A DNA stretch of 64,000 nt from Spirochaetota bacterium (GCA_026398595.1 JAPLSO010000051.1:86146-150145); one strand, 5' to 3'. Numbered from the stretch's first letter, positions 8,404 to 18,277 are shown. Numbers and translations are program-made. Notes: generated by a model not told the origin, from the letters alone.

Positions 8404-10227
8404 TCAACGCGGCCCCAGGCGCTCGACCAGGTATGCGAGTTCCTTGAAGAGTCGGTTGGGCACCCTGTCACCGAGGCCAAGGAGAAAGGTTCGGATCAAG
8501 GCGACCTCTGTCATCCAGTCTTCCTTGTGTATCTCGAGGCATTTCTCGAGCTTTTCCGGGCTGAGCCCAAGACCTTCGGTATCGATGTCGCCTGGAGAGG
8601 GCATGAAGCCCACGGGGGTATCGACGCCGCCCGCTGAGCCTTCGCAGCGCTCGAACATCCACTTCAACACCCTTAGGTTATTGGAGTAACCTGGCCAGAG
8701 GAATTTCCCGTCCTCGCCCTTCCTAAACCAGTTGACCTGGTAGATCCTGGGCAACTGAAGTCCCTGCATATTCCCAAACGAAAGCCAATGGGCAAAATAA
8801 TCGCCGATGTTGTAGCCGCAGAAGGGAAGCATCGCGAAGGGATCCCTTCTCAGCTTGCCCACCTGTCCGGCTGCGGCTGCTGTCGTCTCGCTCGACAAGG
8901 TCGAACCCACGAAGACACCATGGCTCCAGGACCGGGCCTCGTAGACGAGGGGGACAGTCGTGGACCGCCTTCCACCGAAAATGATACCCGAGATCGGGAC
9001 GCCTGTCGGATTGTCCCAATTGGCGTCTATCGAGGGACAGTTCGAGGCTCTGGCGGTGAAGCGGGAATTGGGATGTGCCAGGGGTTTCGCTTGGCCTAGG
9101 ACCGGTACGGCCTGCCCGTCTGCTGCCATTCCTTGATCCCAACCTATTGTTCCCTCGGGAGCGTCCCAGCCTATGCCCTCCCACCAGACATCGCCTTGGG
9201 GCGTCAGCGCGACGTTGGTAAAGATCGTGTCCTTATCCATGCAGCGCATGGCGTTGAAGTTGCTCTTGGCCGAGGTATAGGGAGCGACACCGAAGAAACC
9301 GGCCTCGGCATTAATGGCATAAAGCCTTCCATCGCCGCCAAAGCGCATCCAGGCTATATCGTCTCCCACGGTCTCGACCTTCCATCCGGGGAGGCATGAT
9401 TGCAGCATTGCCAGGTTGGTCTTTCCGCAAGCCGAAGGGAAGGCACCGGCAAAGTACCGCCGCTTCTCTTCGGGGTTGGTGACGCCCACGATCATCATGT
9501 GCTCGGCGAGCCAGACTTCGTCGCGCGCCCTGTCCGAGGCTAACCTCAAGGCGAAGCACTTTTTATTGAGAAGGGCATTGCCGCCATAGCCTGAGCCATA
9601 GGACCAGACCATCCTCTCCTCAGGGAAGTGGACGATGGCCATACGTTCGGGGTCGCAAGGCCAGGTTTTATCGTATTTCCCCCTGGATTTTTCAGAATGC
9701 CCGCAGGAATGCAGACAGCGGACGAATTCTCCGGATTTCCCTAGAGTTTTCAAGACAGGCAGGCCCGTCCTCGTCATCGCCCTCATGTTGACGACCACAT
9801 ATGCCGAATCGGTCAATTCGACGCCGATACGGGCTATGGAGCTTCCCACGGGTCCCATGGAATAGGGGACGACATACATCGTTCTTCCCGACATGGATCC
9901 GGCGAAAAGGCTTTTCATTCTGGCCTTCATCGTCTGAGGCTCAACCCAGTTGTTGGTTGGCCCCGCTTCGTCCTTTTCTCTGGAACAGATAAAGGTCCGC
10001 TCCTCGACCCTCGCCGTGTCGGCAGGATCGGATTCGGCAAGGAAGGAGTTAGGTCGCAATTCCTGGGACAGTTTTCTGAAGGTGCCTGATTCTATGAGAA
10101 GTGCGCAGAGCCTGCCATAGCTCGCATCCTCTCCATCAAAGAGTTCAACCTTATCCGGCTGGCAGAGTTCGGCCGTCTCCTTGACCCAGGCCGCAAGGCC
10201 AGCATGAAGAAACTTTAGATAGTCCAT
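8404..10227 (-). CDS. pckG: Phosphoenolpyruvate carboxykinase (GTP)
   Basis: GTP-dependent PEPCK interconverts oxaloacetate and PEP, working in gluconeogenesis or, in fermenters, in CO2 fixation to oxaloacetate. The 607 residues match the GTP family. The hallmark is FPSACGKTNLAML near residue 262, which contains the P-loop and the reactive Cys. WVEPQTM, YVVPYSMGPVGS, MHCMDKDTIFTNVA-type and NFRVLKWM-type stretches also match, as does IFGGRRSTTVPLVYEA. ATG 10227 follows GAGAGG. It stands alone between a promoter-bearing small gene and the methyltransferase gene. Confidence 0.95.
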   Translation of the reverse strand: MDYLKFLHAGLAAWVKETAELCQPDKVELFDGEDASYGRLCALLIESGTFRKLSQELRPNSFLAESDPADTARVEERTFICSREKDEAGPTNNWVEPQTMKARMKSLFAGSMSGRTMYVVPYSMGPVGSSIARIGVELTDSAYVVVNMRAMTRTGLPVLKTLGKSGEFVRCLHSCGHSEKSRGKYDKTWPCDPERMAIVHFPEERMVWSYGSGYGGNALLNKKCFALRLASDRARDEVWLAEHMMIVGVTNPEEKRRYFAGAFPSACGKTNLAMLQSCLPGWKVETVGDDIAWMRFGGDGRLYAINAEAGFFGVAPYTSAKSNFNAMRCMDKDTIFTNVALTPQGDVWWEGIGWDAPEGTIGWDQGMAADGQAVPVLGQAKPLAHPNSRFTARASNCPSIDANWDNPTGVPISGIIFGGRRSTTVPLVYEARSWSHGVFVGSTLSSETTAAAAGQVGKLRRDPFAMLPFCGYNIGDYFAHWLSFGNMQGLQLPRIYQVNWFRKGEDGKFLWPGYSNNLRVLKWMFERCEGSAGGVDTPVGFMPSPGDIDTEGLGLSPEKLEKCLEIHKEDWMTEVALIRTFLLGLGDRVPNRLFKELAYLVERLGPR

Positions 10228-10328
10228 AGTGCCTCTCTATCTATCACTTTTACACTAAGCTTTCGACGTTTGCAAGGAAATACCGGCTTCTAATACAGTG
10301 TTTTACTATTAACCGGTCTGCCGGGAAC

Positions 10329-11672
10329 TCACTCTCTCATGAAGGAGCAGGAGGCGAGGCCCTTTTTTCTCTTCTTATCCGTTCGCCTGAAGCCCACGGG
10401 TTTGGCTTTTTCAAAGCGGGACGCGGCTTGGGAGTCGGTGACGATGACCACGGCCGCTCCGCGTTTGGTCGTCCTCGCAAGGAGTTCCCAGCAGCTTTTA
10501 ACCGGATCCACCCTGGGCGTGACGTCGGGGAAGACCAAAGCGGCGTCGATGGAGACATCGGGCAAGGCCTCGTCCTCAATTGAAGTTCTCGGAATATAGG
10601 AAGTCAGGGGAAAGGAAGCCGCGAGGTTGGCCCCGGTGGCGATGAGGGAGAGATAGTCACGGGATTGGGCGTGGACTCGCTCCGGCCCCATGGATCTGCA
10701 TGCCCAGAGAGCCGAAAGGCCGATGCCCGGCTCGATGACGAGGAAATCCCTGACGAGGGAGCCTGAGGCCGCCCGCTCGAGTGCCTCGACGCCCAGGTCC
10801 GTGGCATAGCCGTTCGTGTCGAACTCGGGAAGTCCCCGGTAGCCCGAGGCTTCGATCGTATAGCGGCCAATCGAACGCGGCCCCGATACCCTGATGTAGA
10901 AGCCCGCCGCCAAGGCCAGCTCGGCGAAGCTCGGCGAAGCTCGGATTGGGTTCATCTGCGAACGGGAAAGAGACGCAGCAGCGGTAACTCGCTCCGGACC
11001 CGCCTTTCTCAGGATGAAGACCGTATGGCCGGGGCCTGCGCTCTTCCTGACGAGTCCGAGACCCGCGGCCCCGATCCAGGTGTCGACTTGAGGCGCGAGG
11101 CTGTTGACTATCACGAAGGCGAGGCAGCCTCCCGGGGAAAGGAGACGCTCCGAGGCCTTTCGCAGGAACCCGGAAAGGATTTCCGCCCCTGCCTTGGCAG
11201 GCAGGTTAGACAGGATGACATCGTAGGGGCCGAAGGGGTCATCCTCGCCGAGAAGGCCGGGGGCAACGATGACTCTCGGCTGCAATTGTTCGTTTGAAGA
11301 TTCCGAGCCTCTCTCGTTCACTGACGCAGGGGGAGCGCTTCCGATGTTCAGCCGCAAGGCCGGGATGCCGTTTCTCCGGCAGTTGCGCTCGGCGAAGGCG
11401 CAGGCCAGGAGGTCTCTGTCTCTCATCACGACTCTCGCCCCTGGACATGCCACCGCAAAGGTGATGCCTATGATGCCCACACCGCAGCCTGCGTCGAGGA
11501 TGGATGAGGCTCCGAGGATGGATTCCTCGCTGGCCAGTTCCCTGAGGAGGAATTTCGTGCCCGTATCGATATCGAAGGAGGAAAAGAGGGCATGGGATAA
11601 ATTGAAGCTGAGTCGGCAACCGTTGTAAGCGAAGTCAACGGTCTTGTTGACGAAGGGGTCGAGGTCGATCAT
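10329..11672 (-). CDS. RsmC/RlmG-like SAM-dependent methyltransferase
   Basis: 447 residues. The N-terminal half (about 1-220) is a class I methyltransferase of the MTS type: motif I SILDAGCGVGIIGI binds SAM, and SNLPAKAG replaces the catalytic NPPF-like motif. Related enzymes methylate guanine in rRNA. The C-terminal 200 residues look like a second, degenerate methyltransferase-like fold (VIEPGIGLSALWACRSMG). ATG 11672 has GAGGTGA. It follows efp by 50 nt on the same strand, which fits a translation-related operon. The exact substrate cannot be read from sequence. Confidence 0.75.
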   Translation of the reverse strand: MIDLDPFVNKTVDFAYNGCRLSFNLSHALFSSFDIDTGTKFLLRELASEESILGASSILDAGCGVGIIGITFAVACPGARVVMRDRDLLACAFAERNCRRNGIPALRLNIGSAPPASVNERGSESSNEQLQPRVIVAPGLLGEDDPFGPYDVILSNLPAKAGAEILSGFLRKASERLLSPGGCLAFVIVNSLAPQVDTWIGAAGLGLVRKSAGPGHTVFILRKAGPERVTAAASLSRSQMNPIRASPSFAELALAAGFYIRVSGPRSIGRYTIEASGYRGLPEFDTNGYATDLGVEALERAASGSLVRDFLVIEPGIGLSALWACRSMGPERVHAQSRDYLSLIATGANLAASFPLTSYIPRTSIEDEALPDVSIDAALVFPDVTPRVDPVKSCWELLARTTKRGAAVVIVTDSQAASRFEKAKPVGFRRTDKKRKKGLASCSFMRE

Positions 11673-11722
11673 CGGGTCACCTCGGGGAGGCGGGGGCCGA
11701 TAGAGGCTCGGCCAGGAGGCCT

Positions 11723-12286
11723 TCAGTTGTTGACGCGCTCCACGTAGTCGTTTGACTCGGTGTTGACGAGGATGCGCTCGCCCTGTTTGATGAAGAGGGG
11801 GACGCGGACCACCAGCCCGGTCTCGGTCGTGATCGGTTTGGTGGCGCCTGATACCGTATCGCCCTTGACGTAGTTCTCGCTTTCAACGACAGTAAAGATC
11901 ATTTTATAGGGAATCTTGATGTCGATGGCCTCACCTTCCCACATGACCAGGGTGTAGGTCTCACCTTCCTTGAGGTAGGGCTTCTTTTCAGCCTGCACTT
12001 CCATCGAAACGCCGAACTGCTCGAAGGTCTCGTTGTTCATGAACATGAAGTTCTCGCTGTCGGAGTACTGGTATTGGCAGTCGACAAGATCGACCTGGGC
12101 ATCCTCGACGGAGTCCGCTGTCTTGATCGTCTGCATGATGACATTGCCTGTCTTCAGGCTCTTGGCCTTGACGCGGGCGAATGCCGAGCCTTTGCCGGGA
12201 CTGACAAATTCCCGGTCCACCACGATGTGGGGAACGTTATTGATGAGAAGACAGGTTCCTTGATTGATATCGCCGCCGCGGACCAT
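11723..12286 (-). CDS. efp: Elongation factor P
   Basis: EF-P rescues ribosomes stalled at polyproline. The 187 residues form the usual three beta-barrel domains. The modification loop reads SPGKGSAF with Lys32 at the tip, so the modifiable residue is a lysine as in EpmA-dependent EF-P. The conserved C-terminal signature TTETGLVVRVPLFIKQGERI is present. ATG 12286 is preceded by AAAGGAAT. The gene for a PoxA/EpmA-type ligase lies directly upstream on the same strand, which supports beta-lysyl-type modification (inference). Confidence 0.95.
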   Translation of the reverse strand: MVRGGDINQGTCLLINNVPHIVVDREFVSPGKGSAFARVKAKSLKTGNVIMQTIKTADSVEDAQVDLVDCQYQYSDSENFMFMNNETFEQFGVSMEVQAEKKPYLKEGETYTLVMWEGEAIDIKIPYKMIFTVVESENYVKGDTVSGATKPITTETGLVVRVPLFIKQGERILVNTESNDYVERVNN

Positions 12287-12471
12287 GATCTATTCCTTTA
12301 TTTGTCCCGGAAGGATCGGGGCAAACGAACACCTCGGCCTACAGGCGGATTTCCGCCCTCGGACCGAAGCCATCCTACTGTGGAACAAGACTTTGTGTAA
12401 AGGACTCGGGATTGCGTCAGGCACCAAACCGCGCTTGGCCCCGACCTTCGCCGGGCGCGCTCACCCCTGAA

Positions 12472-13428
12472 TTAAAACTCCAAAAACGGGAAATTGATCA
12501 CTTCCTCTATCCGCTTCGCTCCCGATAGAACCATGGCAAGGCGGTCGAAGCCGACCGCGACCCCCGAACAGGGGGGAAAACCCTCGAATATCGAGGGGTA
12601 GGTCGCGTCGACCTTGTGGGGTACGAGACTGTCCAGTTTCTTCGCGCCCTGGGAGGCGAAGTATGTTTCCACGGAGGCTTTATCGCCCATCTCGGTGAAG
12701 CAGTTCGCCACCTCGATGCCCCCCACATAGAGTTCCCAGCGTTCCTTGCAGGGCCTGCCGGGGATATCCTTCGCGAGGCACTCGATTCCGGCCGGATACT
12801 CGTCGAGGACGAGAGGACGGTCGCAAGGAAGGCGGGGTTCGACGAGTGAGAGGAAGACGATGTTGAATGCCTCCTCCCAGGTCGCTTCCTTCTTGACGAT
12901 GAGACTTTTCAAGGAAGCTGCCTCCCTCATGGCGGCCACCTCCCCCAGCCTGTCCAGATCGAGGCCAGCCAGGTCCGCGAAAGCCTCGGCCATGGTCATC
13001 CGTCTGAACGGCGGCTTGGCTCGTTCAGGCGTAGTTTCCGTGGACAGGACGGAGAAGAGATCCTCGGTGAGGCCGATGTTGAAGCCTGAGTCCGCGCCTA
13101 CGCGGTAATACTCGAGCATCGTGAACTCGGGATTGTGGATGGGGCCTATCGATTCGGCATTCCTGAAGGCTTTGCAGATCTGGAAAAAGCTCTGTCCTGT
13201 CGACGCGATCAGCCGCTTCATCCAGATTTCGGGCGAAGGTACGAGATAGAGGGGGAGGCCTGGCCTGTAGGGGTGGATGAACTCGGTGGCAAAGGCTTCG
13301 AGGCAGGATTCAGGGATCAGGCTGGGCGAAAGCAGGGGCGTCTCGCACTCGATGTATCCCCGGTCGATGAAGAAGGCTCGCGTCAGCGTCATGAGTCTCG
13401 AACGGGCTTTCATGGCTTCAATGGTCAT
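12472..13428 (-). CDS. epmA: EF-P lysine ligase (EpmA/PoxA/GenX family)
   Basis: A 318-residue paralogue of the class II lysyl-tRNA synthetase catalytic core with no anticodon-binding domain. It attaches a lysine derivative to EF-P rather than to tRNA. Class II motif 2 is visible in FQICKAFRNAESIGPIHNPEFTMLEYYRV and motif 3 in GVAVGFDRLAMVL. Length is close to E. coli EpmA. The ATG at 13428 (MTIEAMKARS) is chosen because a TATACT box lies 6 nt upstream; the frame extends 25 codons further without support. The window also carries a class I LysRS, so this is the only class II LysRS-like protein seen. Confidence 0.88.
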   Translation of the reverse strand: MTIEAMKARSRLMTLTRAFFIDRGYIECETPLLSPSLIPESCLEAFATEFIHPYRPGLPLYLVPSPEIWMKRLIASTGQSFFQICKAFRNAESIGPIHNPEFTMLEYYRVGADSGFNIGLTEDLFSVLSTETTPERAKPPFRRMTMAEAFADLAGLDLDRLGEVAAMREAASLKSLIVKKEATWEEAFNIVFLSLVEPRLPCDRPLVLDEYPAGIECLAKDIPGRPCKERWELYVGGIEVANCFTEMGDKASVETYFASQGAKKLDSLVPHKVDATYPSIFEGFPPCSGVAVGFDRLAMVLSGAKRIEEVINFPFLEF

Positions 13429-13434
13429 GGATGG

Positions 13435-13463
13435 AGTATAGCCGGCAAGGCGGAAAAGCGCAT
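13435..13463 (-). promoter_or_regulatory. Predicted epmA promoter, leaderless arrangement
   Basis: Minus strand: ATGCGC (13463-13458, a weak -35 overlapping the end of queG), 17-nt spacer, TATACT (13440-13435), then 6 nt to ATG 13428. No Shine-Dalgarno sequence is present. Confidence 0.45.
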
Positions 13464-14464
13464 CAGGTCGGGGCTTGGCCGAGCCGGGAGGCTCTGACTG
13501 CACAGCGTCGGAATCCTTTTACCGACATCCAGGAGAGGCCCAGGGCAGTCCCGGAAAGGCGCTTCTTGATATCTGAGTCCGCCGCGTCCATGAAGAAGTC
13601 GACCGGGAGCCTCGGACCCAGAATCCCGAGTTCCGTTCGCGCTCCTGGATCGGTACGGAAGTAGGGGCAAGCTCCGAGACAGGCATCGCAGCCATAGAGG
13701 ATCGAGCCCATGCTCTCCTCCACGGCTAGAGGCGGATCCAGATCCCTTGCCGTCCAGTTCTGCAGGCAAAGTTCCCGGCAGAATGCCATTTCCTCGCCTC
13801 CCAGCGCCTTCGTAGGGCAGACGTCCAGGCAGCTCCTGCAGGATCCACAAGGTGCAACGTGCGCGGGGACGGCTTTAGGCGCCCTGCCCAAGCCCGCCGG
13901 GCAGAGGAGGAGCCCGAGCAGCACGGCCGAGGAAGATTTCACATCCCCCTTCCCGCGTCGATCCGCGATCACGAGGCCGTTTTTCCCTTGGGCGCCCAAA
14001 CCCGCACCGAGGGCGAGATCCCGTTCGGGAAGGGCCGAATTCACGAGTCGCTTCCATCGCCTCGAGGGAGGAAGCGCGAAGCCCATCCCCGAAGCGGCAT
14101 CGATCAGACCTTCGACCGCTGCTTTCAGCCTCGCGAGAATTTCACCATACCAGTTCGCTCGGGCGAATCGCGCAATCTCGACGAAGACAGCCTCGCTCGA
14201 TTCCGAGGCTCTACTTGCGGCCCAGGCCGGGGGATCGAATTCACCCTCGCCGTAGCGCAGGGCGACGACGACGACGCTCTCGGTTTCGTCGATTCCGTAG
14301 CGCGCGAAGGCCGCGGGCTTGGCCTGCGAATCGTCGATCACCGCTTTGAAGGCTTCCTTGTCCAAAAAGCCCCAGCTGAAAAAGCCTTGATTCCTGAGTT
14401 CCATATCGAGAATGCCTCGGAAGGATGCGGCCTTATCCATTCCGCAGGGAGGAGAATCTTCCAT
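13463..14464 (-). CDS. queG: Epoxyqueuosine reductase-like iron-sulfur protein
   Basis: QueG reduces epoxyqueuosine to queuosine in tRNA, using cobalamin and two 4Fe-4S clusters. Both cluster motifs are present: CGSCRSCLDVCPTKAL and, after CRELCLQNW, GCDACLGACPYF. AGLGAQGKNGLVI matches the conserved glycine-rich stretch. At 333 residues it lacks the C-terminal HEAT repeats of longer QueG proteins. I chose ATG 14464, which has GGGAGA upstream; ATG 14482, 5 nt after the glyA stop, is an alternative. It lies between glyA and epmA on the minus strand. Confidence 0.82.
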   Translation of the reverse strand: MEDSPPCGMDKAASFRGILDMELRNQGFFSWGFLDKEAFKAVIDDSQAKPAAFARYGIDETESVVVVALRYGEGEFDPPAWAASRASESSEAVFVEIARFARANWYGEILARLKAAVEGLIDAASGMGFALPPSRRWKRLVNSALPERDLALGAGLGAQGKNGLVIADRRGKGDVKSSSAVLLGLLLCPAGLGRAPKAVPAHVAPCGSCRSCLDVCPTKALGGEEMAFCRELCLQNWTARDLDPPLAVEESMGSILYGCDACLGACPYFRTDPGARTELGILGPRLPVDFFMDAADSDIKKRLSGTALGLSWMSVKGFRRCAVRASRLGQAPT

Positions 14465-14488
14465 CCGAGGGTCTCCCGCCATATCCGA

Positions 14489-15772
14489 TCAGGGAAGGGG
14501 GAAACGCGCGGTGAGGTTGAGGACAGCTTCTTTCACCGAATGGAGGACGGCGGCATTTCCCTTGGCCTTGAGTACGTCGAGTATGAATCCGGCAATGGTC
14601 TCCATTTCAGTCACGCCCATCCCTCTCGTCGTTACCGCGGGAGTACCCACTCGAATGCCCGACGTAACGAAAGGGCTCTTCGTGTCGAAGGGTATGCCAT
14701 TCTTGTTCACGGTGATGTTGGCCTCGTCCAGCCAGTGTTCGGCTTCCTTTCCGCTTATGCCGAGGGGGCTCAGGTCGACGAGCATGAGGTGGTTGTCCGT
14801 CCCCCCCGATACGATCCGCGCCCCGCCTGAGACCAGGGCTGCGGCCATCATGGATGCGTTCTTCAGCACCTTGTCGATGTAGAGAGGGAAACCCGGCTCC
14901 AGGGCTTCCTTGAGGGCGACCGCCTTGCCGGCGATGACATGCATAAGGGGACCGCCCTGAATGCCCGGCATCACGCTGCTGTCGATGATCTCGGACCACT
15001 TTTTGAGTACGTTGCCCTTGGCTGTTCGGATGCCCCTGTCGTTCGCGCCATCCCTGCCTACGAAGATCATCCCACCCCGTGGACCGCGCAGGGTTTTATG
15101 TGTTGTCGTCGTGGTGAAATGGGCTACGGCGATGGGGCTCGGATGCCTTCCAGCGGCGATGAGGCCGGCGATATGGGCCATATCGACCATGAGGTAGGCT
15201 CCTACTTCATCCGCGATCCGTCTAAAAGCCTCGAAGTCGATGACGCGCGAATAGGCCGAGGCCCCGGCGATGATCATCTTAGGCTTGTGAACCCTCGCAA
15301 GCGCGGCCACCTGGTCGTAATCGATGGTCTCCGTATCGTGACGTACGCCGTACCTGTAGGCTTCATACAATTTACCTGAGAAGGAGACGGGGGCACCATG
15401 GGTCAGGTGGCCCCCATGGGCCAGGTCCATACCCAGGATAACGTCGCCCGGCTCGAGGGCGGCGAAGAATACCCCCATGTTCGCCTGGCTGCCCGAATGG
15501 GGCTGGACGTTGGCGTGGTCTGAACCAAAAAGCCGCTTAGCTCTGTCTCTCGCGAGATTCTCGATCATGTCGACATACTCGCAGCCGCCATAATAACGCT
15601 TGCCGGGATAGCCTTCGGCGTACTTGTTGGTCAGCATGGAACCCACGGCTTCTATCACGGCCTTGGATGTGTAGTTCTCGCTCGCGATGAGCTCGAGTTT
15701 GTCCCGCTGACGGCCGGCCTCGGCCTCCATCATCTTCCATAGTTCGGGATCGTAGGATTCAATACTGGGCAT
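14489..15772 (-). CDS. glyA: Serine hydroxymethyltransferase
   Basis: A PLP enzyme interconverting serine and glycine while loading tetrahydrofolate with a one-carbon unit. Diagnostic elements are LIASENYTS, the N-terminal [40 protein letters not shown], and the PLP-lysine loop [14 protein letters not shown] (Lys near residue 229). The start is ATG 15772 with GGAGAG before it; a TTG at 15802 is in frame but unsupported. Length 427 residues, normal. Confidence 0.96.
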   Translation of the reverse strand: MPSIESYDPELWKMMEAEAGRQRDKLELIASENYTSKAVIEAVGSMLTNKYAEGYPGKRYYGGCEYVDMIENLARDRAKRLFGSDHANVQPHSGSQANMGVFFAALEPGDVILGMDLAHGGHLTHGAPVSFSGKLYEAYRYGVRHDTETIDYDQVAALARVHKPKMIIAGASAYSRVIDFEAFRRIADEVGAYLMVDMAHIAGLIAAGRHPSPIAVAHFTTTTTHKTLRGPRGGMIFVGRDGANDRGIRTAKGNVLKKWSEIIDSSVMPGIQGGPLMHVIAGKAVALKEALEPGFPLYIDKVLKNASMMAAALVSGGARIVSGGTDNHLMLVDLSPLGISGKEAEHWLDEANITVNKNGIPFDTKSPFVTSGIRVGTPAVTTRGMGVTEMETIAGFILDVLKAKGNAAVLHSVKEAVLNLTARFPLP

Positions 15773-15910
15773 GAGCTCTCTCCGGATTGCAGTTAGGTCC
15801 AAAAAAGTATATCAGTACTCGACCGGCAAGTCATCGGAGGCCGTACAAAGGTTGAGGTTTTTTAAGGACAGCATCCGCAGCCAAAGAAAGACGTGGAACG
15901 CTCCTCGGCT

Positions 15911-17590
15911 TCAGTATTCCCCGGTCAGGCGCGGGGATGCCCAGACACTCGAATAGGAAGCCCCCGAGGATTCCTCATAGAGGGTCTGCAGGCTCCAGGC
16001 TGGGCCCTTATCCTTGAGCTTCGATCCCTGCAGGCTGGGCTGTATCCGGAGGCTGCCTCTCGTTATCGCAATGTGTCGATTGTCGATCGACCCGAAATAA
16101 CGCCCAGCCTCCTCGAATCCAGCGTCAAATCCCCCGGGTTTCGCTCCCGTAGCCAGGACTGGATCAAAGGGTACCCATCCTAGGGCGGGAAGGTAGTACT
16201 CCATCCAGGTATGGGGCAGGGTCGCCCCGTCCTTCATGGCGAGAAGGCCGGAGATCGGGACAGCCGGCACACGGGAAGCCCTGAATAGCGCGCAGGCGAG
16301 GAGAACATAATGACGTGCATCGGTCCTGCCGTTTCTCAGGGCCGAGATGGCGCTCCTGTTGGCACCGGACAATCCCCCGTCCCAAACGAGGCTTTTCTTC
16401 ATCCAGGACCAGAGCAGCGCGGCCTTTCTTTGGGGATTGGTTTCCTTGCCCACAACTCTCGAGGATAGGGATACAATTTCCTTCGCTCCGGCCGGAATGT
16501 CCGGTTCTTCCGCGATATACGGCGTGAGGAAATCTGGGGTCTGGCCAGCCTTGAAACCGTCCTTGTACGAAGCGAGATCGGTTTCCACGGTATTCACGGT
16601 GAGCCTGGCCGTCCGCCGCACCCTCTCCTCCCCCGAGCCCTCCCCTTCGATTTTATACACGGCGATCCCTGCCTGGGTTCCCGGAAGGGGAGCCATTCCC
16701 TCGTCCTGGATGGAATCGAGGCTTTGCGAGGAAGATGAGACAGGCTCGGGCAGATAGAGCAGGATGGAGCCACCTTGATTGAGCCGCTCATTCTGGATGT
16801 CGATGCCGAATTCGATGGTATAGACGGCAGTTTCATAGATATATTTCTTCCCCGAGCCGGGGCTCACCTTGAAGCTGAAGGGTGGTGATTCACCTTGGGG
16901 GGTTCTAACGACGATCGTCCCCGACCCCGCCCCCTCGGGTACCCTGACGGATATCTCCTTGTCGTCCCAGGCCTCGTACATGGATTGGTTGGCTTTGGGT
17001 TCGGCATAGTCCCATTTAGGAGCTTCGGATAAAGTTCCCGTCCCCGGGGCAGAGGAGTTCGAAGCGAAAGCGGCCGTGTTCAGTGAAAACCTCACGGAGC
17101 TGAACTGCAGGTTGTTTCCGAAGCCTATGCCTTTGATCGCGATCAGATCGCCGACTCTGGCCTCCTCCGGTTCGATGGAACTGATGGCGGGACGTACCGG
17201 GACAGGAGCGTCCCCTGAGGGGGGTTGGGGCGTCTCGCGCCTCGAGACGATGATTTCAGCGTTGCTTGACCCCAAGGATCCGAAAACCCGCAGGATGCCT
17301 GAATCCACCGTAAAAGGGATGACGACCTCGATGCGTTCATCCGACCAGGAGAGGTAGGAAGCCGCGGTGAGGGGGGAACCATCCAGTTCAACCCCCCTTG
17401 TTCCTCTCTTTTCTCCAAAACCCTGGCCTCGGATGACGACCGAAGCCCCGGGCTCGAATGAGATGGGCTGAATCGAGCTTATTTTAGGCAGGAGGACAGA
17501 CCGTCCGAGCAGCAAGGCGGCGACGAGGACGAGAATGGAGCCGGGGATAACGAAGGTGGCCTTGGGTACTTTCCTACTCGTCGGGTGCAG
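15911..17590 (-). CDS. Membrane-anchored IPT/TIG and transglutaminase-like protein, probable CTG start
   Basis: Two IPT/TIG Ig-like domains (IQPISFEPGASVVIRGQGFG and ISSIEPEEARVGDLIAIKGIGFG) are followed by a transglutaminase-like core near the C-terminus. The core keeps the His of HTWMEYY and the Asp of GWVPFDP. The position where the catalytic Cys should stand (about four residues before YVLLACALFR) appears to be Ala, so it is probably not catalytic. In-frame sequence before the TTG at 17515 encodes a basic-hydrophobic anchor (RKVPKATFVIPGSILVLVAALLLG). The only plausible initiator for it is CTG 17590, which follows a GGAGGGGG run. It lies at the end of the ECF-sigma operon, in the same frame as the previous gene and 15 nt past its TGA. 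Confidence 0.62.
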   Translation of the reverse strand: MHPTSRKVPKATFVIPGSILVLVAALLLGRSVLLPKISSIQPISFEPGASVVIRGQGFGEKRGTRGVELDGSPLTAASYLSWSDERIEVVIPFTVDSGILRVFGSLGSSNAEIIVSRRETPQPPSGDAPVPVRPAISSIEPEEARVGDLIAIKGIGFGNNLQFSSVRFSLNTAAFASNSSAPGTGTLSEAPKWDYAEPKANQSMYEAWDDKEISVRVPEGAGSGTIVVRTPQGESPPFSFKVSPGSGKKYIYETAVYTIEFGIDIQNERLNQGGSILLYLPEPVSSSSQSLDSIQDEGMAPLPGTQAGIAVYKIEGEGSGEERVRRTARLTVNTVETDLASYKDGFKAGQTPDFLTPYIAEEPDIPAGAKEIVSLSSRVVGKETNPQRKAALLWSWMKKSLVWDGGLSGANRSAISALRNGRTDARHYVLLACALFRASRVPAVPISGLLAMKDGATLPHTWMEYYLPALGWVPFDPVLATGAKPGGFDAGFEEAGRYFGSIDNRHIAITRGSLRIQPSLQGSKLKDKGPAWSLQTLYEESSGASYSSVWASPRLTGEY

Positions 17591-17605
17591 AGTTCCCCCT
17601 CCCCC

Positions 17606-18277
17606 TCACTGCTGGGGTGATCTGTCCACCTTTATCTCCACGGCTATTGGAGCGCCGTTCTTGGCGTCCACCCCGAGGGGATAGAAGTAGAGCCGCGACC
17701 CGAGTGCTATGTTGAGGGATTGGAAGGAGGTGTTGAAGGAAAGCATGCCATTCGGCTTTTGGACCCATACCTGGCCCTGGACGAGGAGGTTGATGTCCTG
17801 GTCCCCGATTTCGATGGGCGTAAGCTGAACGAGGGCGAGTACATTCTTTCCTACCAGCCTGACGTCGAGGGGGACGGAAAAAGGCACTTCCCTGGCAAGG
17901 GCATTGCTCCAGCTTATCAGGACGCTCTTCTCCGGAGCGGAGGATTCCCCTTTCTGCGCGTTCGGGGCCGCGCTTGCCGAAGCCGAACCCTGATCAGAGC
18001 CTCTGGCCTGGAGAGATGCCACCATGACGGGTGTGAGGGAAAAAGCGGATCGTATTCTGAAGATGATGATTTCCGCTGCGGGGTTCTCCGCGGGTTGTTT
18101 GGCCGAGGCGGCCGGGGGCGGAGCTATTGGCATGTCTAGGCCAGCCGGGCCTCCCTGACGCTGAAGGATGCCTCCCGGCGCCTGGGCGAAGGCCGATCCT
18201 ATGCCCAGGAAGAACAGGAGGCATGACAGGGCTTTGAACCTGGGCTCTTCCAAGGCTATCTTTCCCATCGGCTTCAC
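17606..18277 (-). CDS. Secreted protein of unknown function in ECF-sigma operon (223 aa)
   Basis: A signal peptide is clear (KALSCLLFFLGIGSAFAQA). A Pro/Ala/Gln-rich linker follows, then a beta-rich domain (VPFSVPLDVRLVGKNVLALVQL to VEIKVDRSPQQ). No enzyme motif is recognised. Its ATG overlaps the stop of the anti-sigma gene by 4 nt, so it is translated with it. A role in the envelope response controlled by the sigma/anti-sigma pair is inferred only from position. Confidence 0.7.
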   Translation of the reverse strand: MKPMGKIALEEPRFKALSCLLFFLGIGSAFAQAPGGILQRQGGPAGLDMPIAPPPAASAKQPAENPAAEIIIFRIRSAFSLTPVMVASLQARGSDQGSASASAAPNAQKGESSAPEKSVLISWSNALAREVPFSVPLDVRLVGKNVLALVQLTPIEIGDQDINLLVQGQVWVQKPNGMLSFNTSFQSLNIALGSRLYFYPLGVDAKNGAPIAVEIKVDRSPQQ

